NCBI GenBank assembly: GCA_009733575.1 | Contig: ML769545.1 | Coordinates: 1 to 64,000, forward strand | DNA length: 64,000 bases | Direction: 5' to 3' | DNA from: Gymnopus androsaceus JB14 | Taxonomy: Eukaryota > Basidiomycota > Agaricomycetes > Agaricales > Omphalotaceae | Shown: piece by piece, positions 12,010 to 22,507 of the stretch | How positions within the stretch are numbered: position 1 is the first letter of the stretch | Layout: every line of letters starts with the position of its first letter | Made by a program: the position numbers and the translations under genes | Notes under the pieces: generated by a model | What the model saw: the letters and a program-made list of their open reading frames with translations, nothing else | Database searches by the model: none | What the model was told of the DNA's origin: nothing

Positions 12010-12323
12010 GATTACCTGACCTAGTAAGTGGGGATGCCCAAGTACCTAGTAAGTGGGGATGCCCAAGTCCCTAGTAAGTGGGGATGCCCAAGTACTAGTA
12101 AGTGGGGATGCCCAATAGTACCCAGTAAGTGGGGATGCCCAAGTACATAGGACAGCCCAAGATGGGATTACCAAGTCAGGACCCCGGACACTTGGGAATC
12201 CCAGATGGGGCTGCCCAACATATGTCTGCTGGGGATATCCCGGGTATCAGACCCCTATTAGGGCCAACCTGGGGTGGGATAGTCAAGCCTAAGTAGGTAC
12301 ATTTTGGTAGGTGACTGAAGTGG
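12010..12323 (-). repeat. KDZ element, right inverted repeat with short array
   Basis: Five or so units of AGTAAGTGGGGATGCCCAAG followed by the inverse complement of the left terminal repeat, ending GGTGACTGAAGTGG. Confidence 0.88.
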
Positions 12324-12574
12324 TCAAACTTCGAGCTCAACAGAGCTGCCTTTTATACAGATTCCTGAATATATTGATAGTTATATGAAGGCATTGCAAC
12401 CGTTGGCAACCCCTTCCTTTTAGATCACTTAATCAACATTTTCTGACAGTTGTCCATCAATTTTGTTAGCTCCCATAGCTTTGGAGCAGCCAGAGCAGTC
12501 AGAGCACTCCAGAGCACTCCAGAGCATCAATTCAATGCTCTGACTGCTCTGGCAACATACAGGTTTTGCTGATG

Positions 12575-12637
12575 TAGTACAACTGTTTGATGAGTTACTA
12601 TTCCGAGTTATTGGTACTACTACAACCTTTAGATTAG
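12575..12637. repeat. Minisatellite array B, fragment
   Basis: Resumption of array B after the CATCAG element; it ends in TTAGATTAG, the 9-bp duplication of the next insertion. Confidence 0.85.
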
Positions 12638-14003
12638 GGATAATTCTACTCAACAACCCCCTTGATTGTTGACAACCCCAAATTTTTGACAACCCCACTT
12701 CCTGAAACTTTTAAGTTGGGATTGGCAGCGGCCAGCTTCCGCCAGTCCAGCGTGATGTGACAGTGCAATTGAAGAGCAGCGAGTGCCTGGCGCATGCATC
12801 TAAGCTCAGACGGTTTCTTTCCTTCCACCATATAGCAAGTTATCTGTTCTTCGGTGCTTGCTCCTCTTATTCTTTTTCAGATTAGTAATCCATTCTGGGG
12901 TATCTGACATCTGCTCCCTCTTGTTCTCTTCTACCCTACTGCGCTCAATTGTGCAGTCGACAGCTGCAAGACTTCCACTATGCTCTACTCACTCTCTTAG
13001 TTCAACAATTACACATCTGGCCAAGCCAGTTCCTCCCACTCAAAGTGCTCAAACCCAAAGTCAAAAATGTTTTCAAATATCACACAGTGGAGGATTTACA
13101 AGGGATGTATGGCTCTGAGATTCTGGCGGAGACGGGAAGTAGAGCAGATGCTAAAATGAGACATTTCACTGGTGAGTCTGCTGTCTTCATAAAGAAACTA
13201 GAGCTTATTCATTATTTCTAGTCAATTTTGGGCTATGGATGTTGGTGCGAGTTTTACAAATGTGTTTCTGGTGCACATTTGCATTCTGCATACGTTTGAC
13301 CCGGGGGTGTTGCGTTCGACTTGTCCCATGGGCTTTTGGATAATATCTTCATGTGAATGCATATGCTAAATCGAATCAACCATGAGTCTCGACTTCTTTT
13401 TTCTTCTTCTTTCATTTCTTATGCAGCCCTTCCAGCACAAAAACCTACAAATACCCCCTATCCTATGTCCGCTCTCTCCCTCCCACAACCAAAGCCGCGA
13501 AAGTTACCGCCGCTGCACAAGTGGTCGCCTCAGTGCTCTGCAACCCAAACATCCTTGACTTTGATCCTCTTTTCAAGCTCGATGCGGTTGTGGCTGTCAG
13601 GGATCATGATCTCTGTTCTCTTCTCTAAATCTTTCTGAACAATGGATTACCAGAGCTTCAAGCATTGGAGGTGTCTCATGCTGGTGTGCTGGAGAAACAC
13701 GGTATGTTTTTTCTCTACCCTCCTTCCATTCATTCGTTCACTCATGAACATGTAAAGGTCTCGATCATGCCAGCTAGAGTGTACCGATCATAATTCTTAG
13801 TATGTACTAGTTGGTAGAATATTCGCATTGGACATTTTTTTGTACTGCGCGAGCAGAATAAATATATTGTTACTTGTGGCACCACCGGCCTGCTCTTCGG
13901 TGGTTCCGTGGAAGTCCGGAGGGGTTGCGGGATAAGGCTTCTCTGAGAATGGGGTTGCGAGTGGGTTGTCAACAATCAAGGGGGTTGTTGAGTAGAATTA
14001 TCC
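12638..14003. mobile_element. 1,366-bp Mutator-like non-autonomous element
   Basis: Starts GGATAATTCTACT..AACCCC and ends with the complement, flanked by TTAGATTAG at 12,629-12,637 and 14,004-14,012. Its inverted repeats extend beyond 35 bases, including TTGATTGTTGACAACCCC. The interior holds short frames (12,949-13,221, +) without recognisable domains and could be captured host sequence, but I see no source gene. Confidence 0.85.
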
Positions 14004-14012
14004 TTAGATTAG

Positions 14013-14752
14013 GGATTATTCTGTTTGACAACCCCGGTTGTTTATACTTATCCAGCAACCCCGTTGTTGCAGGCCGGTTCTCCTCCGGAAGCCAACGGCT
14101 AATATCATGGAGATGGTTTGTCAAATTAATTTGACCACTCCCTGGCCTTACAATGAGCGCCTAAGCACCAAATTTACATGTTGATATATTAAGTAGGGCT
14201 CTGCACCGGACCGTATATGATTACGGCCGTACCCCATATTGATTTTAAGGTTACAGTACGGCGTTTTCTGTACCGTATCACCGTAAATCGCGATGTCAAG
14301 ACTGAGAAAAAATCTTGTTGCCTAAGATGTCGCCTGGAATATCTTCATTAAGGAGATATTCATCCCTACTAACAGCAGCAAATAGATATAATGAGTATTG
14401 GGGAAGCCGTACATATGCTGTATACATACGGCTCCTCCAAATCCTTTGATGGTACGGTTCTGTAACCGTAAATGCCGACCGTACAATCCGTAAATACAGC
14501 TACGACGCAGAGCCCTAGAGCCTCTACACAGAGACGTGCCTGAAAAACTGATGCTATGTACTTCAGTCCCAAACTGAAATCACCAGACATGAATAATAAT
14601 AAAAATGATTACCACCGGCAGTGGCTTGGTCTTGACGGCAGAAGATCCGACCAACAACCCCTGATGTAAATTTTGTAAGGAAGGGGTTGTCAGATATTAT
14701 CAAAAAGTATGGGGTTGTTGTTGACAACCGGGGTTGTCAAACAGAATAATCC
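14013..14752. mobile_element. 740-bp Mutator-like non-autonomous element
   Basis: Starts GGATTATTCTGTT..AACCCC, ends with the complement and is flanked by TTAGATTAG at 14,004-14,012 and 14,753-14,761. It sits directly against the preceding element, sharing the middle copy of the duplication, and encloses a TAGGG-ended repeat at 14,194-14,517. Confidence 0.85.
14194..14517. mobile_element. 324-bp hAT-like MITE (TAGGGCTCTGC ends)
   Basis: TAGGGCTCTGCACCGGACC at the left and GCAGAGCCCTA at the right, with internal runs of CCGTA and TACGG words as in the element at 19,771-20,331. No target duplication is visible. Confidence 0.6.
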
Positions 14753-15210
14753 TTAGATTAGTTACTAGTATGAGCTATTGGTACAGTTGTGCTAGCAACT
14801 AATCTAATGGCTGTAATAGTACCAATAAATCAGACTAGTAATGAATCTAATGGTTGTAACAGTACCAATAAGTTGGACTAGTAACTCATCTAACAGTTGT
14901 ACTATTACTAGTGACATGTACTAGTACTAGTAACTTGTACTAGTAACTAATCTAATCATTATAATAGTACCAATAACTCACACCAGTAACTCAGTCTAAT
15001 GGTTGTACTAGTACTAATAACTTGTACTAGTAACTAATCTCATGGTTGTAATAGTATCAATAACTTGTACTCATAACTAATCTAATGGTTGTACTAGTAC
15101 CAATAACTCAGACTAGGAACTAATCTAATGGTTGTACTAGTACTAATAACTCGGCCTAGTAACTAGTCTAATGGTTGTAATAGTACCAGTAAGTCATACT
15201 AATTCAGGGA
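14753..15210. repeat. Minisatellite array B, inverted (right arm)
   Basis: Inverse complement of the 521-858 units: CTAATCTAATGGTTGTA, then CTAGTACCAATAA and so on. Runs into array A inverted at about 15,210. Confidence 0.88.
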
Positions 15211-15580
15211 ATCCATGGTCTAGTATATTTTGTAGGTCATGGAAAAGTATATTCATTAGTTCATGGAATCTATGGACTAGTATAGCTACTAGTTCATGGA
15301 TTCCATAGAGTAGTATATCTTGTAGTTCATGGAATCCATGGATTGGCATGTTTTGTAGTTCATGGATTCCATGGACTGGTACATTTACTAGCTCATGGAT
15401 TCCATGGACTGGTACATTTACTAGCTCATGGATTCCATGGAGTAGTATATTCATTAGTTCATGGAATCCATGGACTAGTAAATTCACTAGTTTGTGGATT
15501 CCATAGACTAGCATATTCATTAGTTCATGGAATCCATGGACTAGTACATTTACTAGTTCATGGATTCCATCAACTACTTT
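15211..15580. repeat. Minisatellite array A, inverted (right arm)
   Basis: TAGTTCATGGAATCCATGGA units, the inverse complement of those at 1-520. The array stops at the MITE inserted at 15,582. Confidence 0.9.
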
Positions 15581-15581
15581 A

Positions 15582-15813
15582 CTTGTGGCCACGGAAAGTG
15601 ACGGGCCGGCGGTTGTCAGCCTCATATTTTCAATACCCTCTCATCAGCGCTACAGCCAACCCATGCACTCCAAATTTTTTTTGGGAGGCAATCTACCTTA
15701 ATATAATATTTCCATCAACTTAAAATTCTGCATATCTTCTGTTAGAATTCAAGACAGTATCAACAACCTGGTGTGTGACAAGTCCCCAGCCCGTCACTTT
15801 CCGTGGCCACGAG
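15582..15813. mobile_element. 232-bp MITE with TA duplication
   Basis: CTTGTGGCCACGGAAAGTGA at the left end pairs with TCACTTTCCGTGGCCACGAG at the right end, with TA on each side (15,580-15,581 and 15,814-15,815). Consistent with a Tc1/mariner-type non-autonomous element. Confidence 0.75.
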
Positions 15814-15815
15814 TA

Positions 15816-16450
15816 CTATTTCCCTTTAAAACTCATGTACAGGATGCAAATCCATCCTATGAATATTTTCATGATTTTTCATGATTTTTCCACTAATTAT
15901 GGCACCTCATGCCCGACTTTTGTCATGTGACACATGTCCCACTGTCACAATACTTATACAGTATACCTTATCCCTAGGTCTCCTTCTGGAATCCATCCTC
16001 ATAGTAATCAAAAGCTTAATTTATAGTTTGTGTGACAGGGTCACATGAGTGCTGATCCCATCAGGAGAGGTAGGTTGCTCGGTGTAGATGAGAAAGTCAT
16101 CACTGTAACAATCTATCACTATTTCGAAAATTCCAATTTGTACTGTGTGACAGTGTCACATGATTGTTAATGGGATCAGTAGAGATAGGTTGTCAGATGA
16201 CTAGATGAGACCATCATCACTATCACTATCAATACCTATTTGGTTGCCAATACTGAGGACACATGGATATCCTGTGGATTTACTTCATATTAGATACTGG
16301 ATTGTTACACTTTGGCCTATCTAACATGATATAAATTGTGGTAGCCTGGAATGCCCGGATCCATCCAGGGTCAAGAATATTTTTTGCATATTGATCTCCA
16401 TTTGTAGTAATGTACTGTTTTTTTGATACAAAAATATCTGAACCTCAATT
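15816..16450. other. No gene; tandem duplication of about 120 bp
   Basis: Two diverged copies, about 16,030-16,145 and 16,146-16,260, share GTGTGACAG.GTCACATGA and a following ATCA.TAGAGATAGGTTG stretch. Nothing coding is seen. Confidence 0.5.
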
Positions 16451-16529
16451 ATGATGTCATATCACAAAAAATTCGAGCTTTTTGGTTATGAGGTCATTAT
16501 TGGTTTGTATTTCTATATGGGATTCCTGG

Positions 16530-16655
16530 TTTCCGGGAGAAACTGTAACCCACCAACCTGGAGAAACCCATACCCGGCAAACCGGGTACAAGTACATCCT
16601 CAGGTCCGGGTTAGGTTGATGTTTGGGCACCTGACCCAACCCGAGCCACACACTA
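16530..16655. mobile_element. Right-end fragment of the TAGTG hAT-type family
   Basis: Ends CCGAGCCACACACTA, as at 4,306, with GC-rich CCGGGT and CCCAACCC words upstream. No matching left end was found nearby. Confidence 0.5.
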
Positions 16656-16669
16656 TGAATGATTGACCT

Positions 16670-16850
16670 TTGGTAAAAAGGTAAGTGTCAGTGGGTGGGC
16701 ATGTCCCCCCCTTTTTCAAACAAAACAATTTCTTAAGGATTTAAGGAGCCCAATGTCCAACCTTTCTGCCACGAAAATAAGCACTGGTGGGTGGGTATGT
16801 AGCCCCCCAAATATAGTATTATTATGATCTTTTGAAAAGGATTTCATACT
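16670..16850. repeat. Diverged tandem repeat flanking the Tc1 element (left part)
   Basis: Units contain AATAAGCACTGGTGGGTGGG, a CCCC run and AAGGATTTAAGGAGCCCAAT. The same motif set continues after the Tc1 element at 18,757-19,260, so that element probably inserted into this array. Confidence 0.55.
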
Positions 16851-16930
16851 ACAGTGACAGCCAGATCAAATCCACATCCCCGGATTTGGAAACTGCTTAT
16901 GTCACCAGTGCTCAAGTCCTTTTCCTCTGC

Positions 16931-18506
16931 AATGACCATACGAAAAAAGCCTACAGGGCTCCCTCCCGTTAAAATGACACCTACAAAGCATCGGGCCATC
17001 CTTACATACCATGATGAGCAGAATAAAAGCTTTAATTGGATTGCCAACAATGCTCCCCTGTTTAAGGACACTGCTGCAGACCATACTACAATTTCTGACA
17101 ACTATCGGAAAACTTGTCTTTATGGATGCTACTACAAAGCACATCGCCCTGGCTGACGTCCTCGAATATCGGCAGCCAAAGCACAGGAAGGAGTTGTAGA
17201 CATTGAGGCAGGGCATGCAACTGATGGAGCAGACCTTCAGCAAAAGCGTTTTCCGACTGTTCCCAAGCAAACAATTTGTCGACTCCTTCAGCAACATGGT
17301 CTTCTAGGCTTTGTATGGCGCAAAAAAGTCATCCTTTCACAACTCAATTTTGTGCAACGCTTTGCATTTGCACAAACTTGGAGTGATTGGGCTACACTCG
17401 AGGGTTGGTTGCAATACTGGGTCACACTGCAGCCAGGCCATAAATATCGCATGAAATAGTCTAAGATGAATGTAATGATAAATGATTAGAAAATCAATAT
17501 GAATTTCTCATGAAAAAATAATGATTTCTCACATGACAACTACTACGAAATTAACAAAGAAATTTTTTGATGATGGTATGCAAAAATCTTTACATTTTGC
17601 GTCTGAAAAATAAAACGGCTGCTCACAGGCTCTGCAGGTCTCACCGGGCGCTGAGCACCCGTTTTATTTTTCAGGCACAAAACGTAAAGATTTTTGCGTG
17701 CCATTGTCAAAAAATTTCTTTGTTAATTTTGTAGTAGTTGTCATACGAGAAATCATCATTTTTTCATGAGAAATTCATTTTGATTTTCTAATCATTTATC
17801 ATTACATTTATCTTAGAGTATTTCACGCAATATTTTATGGCCTGGCCACAGTGTCATCTTCTCCGATGAACCCAAGTTTGTTTTGAACAGAGGTTCAGAT
17901 GGGCTTTGGTGGTGTCATCAAAGGAAAGAGGAGGATCTGTTCATGGACAATGTTGTGAATCAGCGCAACCAAAGAGGATTGGGTACGGGCTCTCTAATGG
18001 TTTGGGGGTGCATCACTCGGAATGGTGTTGGGCAACTGTATCAAATTGAAGGCATAATGGATCAGTTCAAGTACATGCAAGTGCTAGAGGTGCATTGCCT
18101 TTTGATATAACCCTCACTGTAAACTCATTTTTGCTTTCAGGAAGCTCTACTACCAAGTGTTTGAGAATGCAGATATGAAAACCATCAGTGGATTTTCCAA
18201 CAAGACAATGACCCAAAGCACTCTGCTTGAGACACCCAGAACTGGCTCAAGGACCATGGCATTTATGTCCTCAAGTGGCCGTCAAAGTCTCCGGATGTTA
18301 GTCCCATTGAGAATGCTTGGGCGGAGCTGGAATGGCAAGTCAAAACATGCAATTCTCAGCCGAAAACATTGAACGAGCTTTGGGCAGCTCTTCAAGAAGT
18401 TTGGTACAGTGATGAATTTGGACACTATACTAGACACCTCTATAGCTCATTCCCTCACCGTATGCAAGGCTTGCTTCAAAATCATGGATGTTGGTTGAAG
18501 TACTAG
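16931..18506 (+). pseudogene. Tc1 DD34E transposase, disrupted
   Basis: The N-terminal part has helix-turn-helix-like sequence (KQTICRLLQQHG). After removal of the 403-bp palindrome the frame runs QPGHSVIFSDEPKFVLNRG (first Asp), MVWGCITRNGVG, an intron, FQQDNDPKH (second Asp), then KSPDVSPIENAWAELEW (Glu). Thirty-four residues separate the second Asp from the Glu, as in Tc1. Stops at 18,162 and 18,228 are both TGA where CGA (Arg) would fit. The C-terminus ends GLLQNHGCWLKY. The protein cannot be made as it stands. Confidence 0.85.
17438..17840. mobile_element. 403-bp palindromic MITE inside the Tc1 transposase
   Basis: CCATAAATATCGCATGAAAT at the left mirrors GTATTTCACGCAATATTTTATGG at the right with a few changes, and the match continues through most of the element to a GC-rich loop. 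CCAGG on the left and CCTGG on the right may be a 5-bp duplication with one change. Excision restores the transposase frame. Confidence 0.8.
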
Positions 18507-18756
18507 TCTCACTGTTGTAATCCAAACATTTTTCATTGTTTTTGTCTGTTTTACACTTTTTCTGCTGATTTTTGGACTTCAGTAGATTACTACAGCCTGT
18601 TGCATACACTGCATCTACTTATATACACTTCATTGCATCCAAAGAGCCCATTTTGAACACTTTGGTGACAGCAGCATTGGGGAGAACAACTTAAGTGCCA
18701 GTGACATAACCGGTTTCCAAATCTGGGGGTGTGGATTTGATCTGGCCATCACTGTA

Positions 18757-19260
18757 CATATCAAGAAATTAACTACCAGTGTATACAAACCCATCCCCTA
18801 AACATTTTCAGTATTTTTCATCATTTCTGAGGATTTATGGACCCTAACAACACTTTTTGAGGTAAATAAGTGCTAGTAGGTATGCACCCCCTATTTGCCA
18901 AAATATCATTTACCATATTTAAATTAATCCCTAGTATGGCAGCTCTGCCCCTTGAATATTTCCAGTATTTTTTATCATGTTTTTGAGGATTTACAGAGCC
19001 TAATGACTACTTTTCTCATGGGAAAACAAGCACCAGTAGGCCTCCTGGAATATTATATTATTATGATATTTTGCAGAAATCCTGTACTATATGAAAATTA
19101 AGTGCTAGTGCACCTAACCCCACCCCCCCTGATTATTTTTAGTATTTTTCATGATTTTTTGGGGGATTTATGAGACCTCGTGATCAAATTTTTTCGGAAA
19201 ATAAGCACCCTGCAAGTGGGTGGGCATGCGCATCAAATAAGCACCCAACCTGCCCTTTTT
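18757..19260. repeat. Diverged tandem repeat flanking the Tc1 element (right part)
   Basis: Several approximately 130-150 bp units: AAGTGCTAGT, a run of C, TTTTTCATGATTTTT and GAGGATTTATGG blocks. No coding. Confidence 0.5.
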
Positions 19261-19689
19261 CAAGCACTGATAATAATACCAAATATTTACCAAAAGAGTT
19301 GAGAAGCTTGCTAAATATTTGGCAAAACAATGAAATAAGCGCTGAGTGAGAGATAATCAGTAGCACCCACCTTGCTGACTTGCCAATGGCTTGGCTGGAA
19401 TGCCCAAAATATTTGCCGAAAACCCTTTTTACCTTCATTGTGATCTTTTGCAAAATGGCTCACAACAGTTATTGGGATACTTTGCTTAAGGCTGGCAGAA
19501 TCAGCTGACATGAGCATTCTCATACTATATAAACCTTGGCATGTTGATTCCTTGCTTCCCTCAGTTCCATCATCTTGACTGAGGGTAAGCTTCCTATTTA
19601 CTGTTTCTTATATTTTACTGACTTTACCTATAGCCCTTGTTGTACTCACGTAGTCTATAGGAATTTCACACATACGAATTGAAACCAGT

Positions 19690-20513
19690 TCTCACTGATC
19701 CCTGCCAGTATGGAGAAAGGAAGGGCTTGAAGCTGCCAAGGTCTGCAACCAGTTTATGATGAATTGTTGGTAGGGCTCTTCACCATACTTACCATATATG
19801 GCATGGAGAATTTTTCCGTATTTACAGACCAAATTTTTTGCCACAGTATGGTATGGGATAAATACAGCCATATATGGAATACGGATGGTACCTTTAGGTC
19901 ACGTGCTCTCAAGCAATCATCTGCAACGAAGACACTGTGCAAAGTATTTTGCATGTATCAAAGGTTTTAAGTGTTTAATACTTACTAGTAAGTGCTATAA
20001 TGACCAAGAACCATGAATAAGTCACAATATGCGCGTGTGATAGTATGTGACATGAAGTGACTAGCGTAACACACATCTAGGACACCTCAAATAATAATAG
20101 AAGTATTAAGGAGTGTTTATTTAGTAATATTCAAGCAATTTTAATCCTATTAAAATGCTCTCTTTAGTAGGAGAGCTCCAGAAATCACACATTCCTTGTA
20201 AGTACCGTATACACTGTATTATGCCGTAACGGTACGGTTAAATACGGGACTCTTGAAGGGCTTACAGTATGGTATGGTTGGACACCGTACCGTCTGTACA
20301 CTGTATGCTACAGATACAGTGAAGAGCCCTAATTGTTGGAAGGGCTGGTGCAGTGCAAGGGGTAAATTTGTTGATATGATGATAACTGGCAATGAGGAAC
20401 ATGATGCACTGAATTCCATTGAGATGGATGAAGAGGAGAGGTGGAATGTTTTGGCAGCAATGACTTGGGAGCCAAAAGATGGCTTTGCAGAAATATCCTC
20501 CTCCACTATATGA
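19690..20513 (+). pseudogene. Remnant coding frame split by a hAT MITE
   Basis: With the 561-bp insertion and one duplication copy removed, a frame reads KVCNQFMMNCWKGWCSARGK and continues to ..DALNSIEMDEEERWNVLAAM..ISSSTI. I do not recognise the protein. It is short and may be coincidental or transposon-derived. Confidence 0.3.
19771..20331. mobile_element. 561-bp hAT MITE, duplication ATTGTTGG
   Basis: Ends TAGGGCTCTTCACC and AGTGAAGAGCCCTA; ATTGTTGG precedes (19,763-19,770) and follows (20,332-20,339). Terminus TAGGG and an 8-bp duplication fit hAT. Internal CCGTA/TACGG words link it to 14,194-14,517. Confidence 0.9.
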
Positions 20514-20834
20514 TTGGCTTTGACAGGTCTAAATGATCATAGCCTGTTTCCATATGAGGTTGCATGGTGGCGTTGGGTGCCAAAGTAGTTAAATGGTTGA
20601 CATTCTTGGCAGCAAATGCGTAGCTCAGATCCGTTTTGGTGTTACGGTCCCACTAATTTTGAACATTAGGACTCTTCGGAATCAAACCACGAGATTGTGA
20701 TGTACTGGAATACTAAATGCAAATTCCCCAGTCCCTCTGGCCTTTAAAATGGAACATTCAGAGAGAGACATGAAGTTTCAGAGAAACACTCATACCATGC
20801 TGGCACCACTCAGTAGAGTAGCTGTCTGAGGAGG

Positions 20835-21768
20835 TTTTTTTTTTTTTTTTTTGAGGTCATTTTATTGTGCGCGAAGTAACTAACTTATGATGCACATATA
20901 TCTAACTATAGAGTAGTCCATATATATATGATTTTCTGAACATATAAAGTGTGGTGTTCCTGCAATAGCGCATAAAGAGCGCAGGTGAAGAAGGTGGTTC
21001 CTGTGGGAGGTTAGTGTGCACAGGAGCTGGGTGTTATCTTACCCTCATGCTCATGCAAAGGTTAAATAGGAAAGAATGAAAATCACAAAATTCTCCAAAG
21101 CCAAAACACCCTCTCCCTTCCCACATTCCCCCCATTCTCCATATTCCCCTTCCTCTCTTCCCTTCCCAAGGTTCTTTGTATAGCGAGAAGATGGGCACAC
21201 ACTGCCTCAGTGCAGTGATATATCCCTTGGCAGCATCATGTGACTCGTTTTTCGGTGTCCCAAGCCGTGCCTCATAGGGGGGTGCAAATGTTCCTCTAGC
21301 TTTTGGCAAGAGCTTCTGATGTGCCTGCAGTGAATGTGCTGGACAGATTGTGAGTGGCCTCCCAAACAGCTGCCATGGGCCCAATACCCAGAGTTGAAAG
21401 AGTGGCTGGAGTCAGGATATGGATGGAGAACATGGCACAAAAGGCAGAGGAGTGCATGCAGTTGGAGAAATAATGTTTGGTTGGGGAGAAGGATGAGTGG
21501 TCCAAGGGTTACCACTGCCACTGAAAGGTAATCCAAAGCTATGAGGCAGAATCCACCTGTTTCTGCCATTTCGGAGTCTCTCTTGGGAGGTAGAGTTGAA
21601 GCTAATGAGCTATCCTGCTGATTGAGGGTAGCTAATCTTCTGTGTGTAGTGCAGGGTGCGGCTATAGCCCATCCCTTGCTCGAGAAACAGCCAGCAGCAG
21701 CGAAAAAAGGCCGCGCAGAGCGTGGGAATTTTACGAGATGGTGGTGGTACGAGATCAAGGGCCTCTCA
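20835..21768 (-). mobile_element. Retroposed segment with poly(A) tail and 10-12 bp target duplication
   Basis: On the minus strand it ends in an A tract (T at 20,835-20,852 on the plus strand) preceded by AATAAA at 20,866-20,861. TCTGAGGAGG lies directly outside at 20,825-20,834 and recurs at 21,769-21,778, beyond the other end. A poly(A) tail with a duplication of this length indicates target-primed reverse transcription. Minus-strand frames at 21,207-21,758 and 21,034-21,384 have no recognisable domain, so it could be a processed gene copy or the 3' end of a non-LTR element. Confidence 0.7.
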
Positions 21769-21778
21769 TCTGAGGAGG

Positions 21779-22507
21779 TTGGGAGTCAGTGTGTGGCATA
21801 GAATATGTCAATGTGATATGTTGCAATAGTGTGACGCTTCCATCAGAGTTGGGCCACATCCCAACCATCAGAGTGTAGGTCATTGATGTGCCAAAACCAC
21901 TGCCACCAAATCATGTTTCAAAAACAGGACCATGGGAATAGCCATAGCTTACACGGCCAACCAGCCAGGGTCAACCCACCTAACATGCGTAAGGGCATCT
22001 AGCGAATTGGATATAAGCATTAGGAGGTGAAAAAACACTCATAGAACTCACAATTCACGACATTCCCGTTCAATGTAGCATTGACACACATGTTCTAGCC
22101 ATCATAAGACAATATTGTGACCGTCACATTGTATGAAGCGCCTATCCTTCCACAATGAAAGTCTCCCATTGGTGCACCTGTTTGTCCAATAGAGTAGCAA
22201 AGCCAAACTACAGTGAATCAGCATTGACTTTTGGCTTATCCATATCTAGCTGAATACAAGCTGAATAAGATAAGTCAGCTAGTAAGGTCTAGAGAGAATG
22301 GTAATCAATAAGGAAAAGCAGTCAATGGGTAAAGTCATTGACGAGGTTTGGCTGGGACTTGCCCCACATGGGTGGGCAAAAACTTGCTATATCATACACA
22401 TGCGGATAACCAGACTGGAACGTCCAAGTGATGCTGGTTAATGACTGGAGTCCAGGGATGGGAAGGTGGGGGACGAGAGAAATAATATCTATATCTATGG
22501 TGATACA
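21779..22507. other. No gene recognised
   Basis: No long frame, repeat or terminal inverted repeat was noticed. Confidence 0.5.

Larger units (their letters stand above)
4482..12323. mobile_element. 7.8 kb KDZ-family DNA transposon
   Basis: Long inverted ends begin CCACTTCAGTCACC at 4,482 and finish GGTGACTGAAGTGG at 12,323, and match closely for about 180 bases. TCAAA abuts both ends and may be the target duplication; this is shorter than the about 8 bp I associate with KDZ/Zisupton elements, so the outer boundary is tentative. Inside are a KDZ transposase on the minus strand (5,889-8,193) and a diverging multi-exon gene on the plus strand (about 8,210-11,774). The gene starts meet head to head near 8,200. 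Confidence 0.8.
859..12574. mobile_element. 11.7 kb element with CATCAGCAAAACCTGTATGT terminal inverted repeats
   Basis: The first 20 bases at 859 and the last 20 bases at 12,574 are exact inverse complements (CATCAGCAAAACCTGTATGT). Both sides continue into array B, and joining the flanks rebuilds a normal array unit with TA as a 2-bp duplication. Subterminal regions on both sides are rich in CCAGAGC and GAGCTC words. No transposase of its own could be identified; the recognisable enzyme inside belongs to a nested KDZ element with different termini. Smaller relatives with the same ends lie at 37,919-38,303, 43,697-43,855 and, as a fragment, 45,114. The superfamily is not clear from the ends. 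Confidence 0.75.
16852..18754 (+). mobile_element. Tc1/mariner element, 1.9 kb
   Basis: Inverted ends CAGTGACAGCCAGATCAAAT and ATTTGATCTGGCCATCACTG, with TA on both sides (16,850-16,851 and 18,755-18,756). Imperfect inner repeats include CCAGATTTGGAAACC-like blocks. Contains a broken DD34E transposase and a palindromic insertion. Confidence 0.88.

Noticed and set aside
15194..15723. Frames on both strands with HGFHELMN or HGFHGLVH repeats
   Set aside because: Translation of minisatellite A; present on both strands at both ends of the region.
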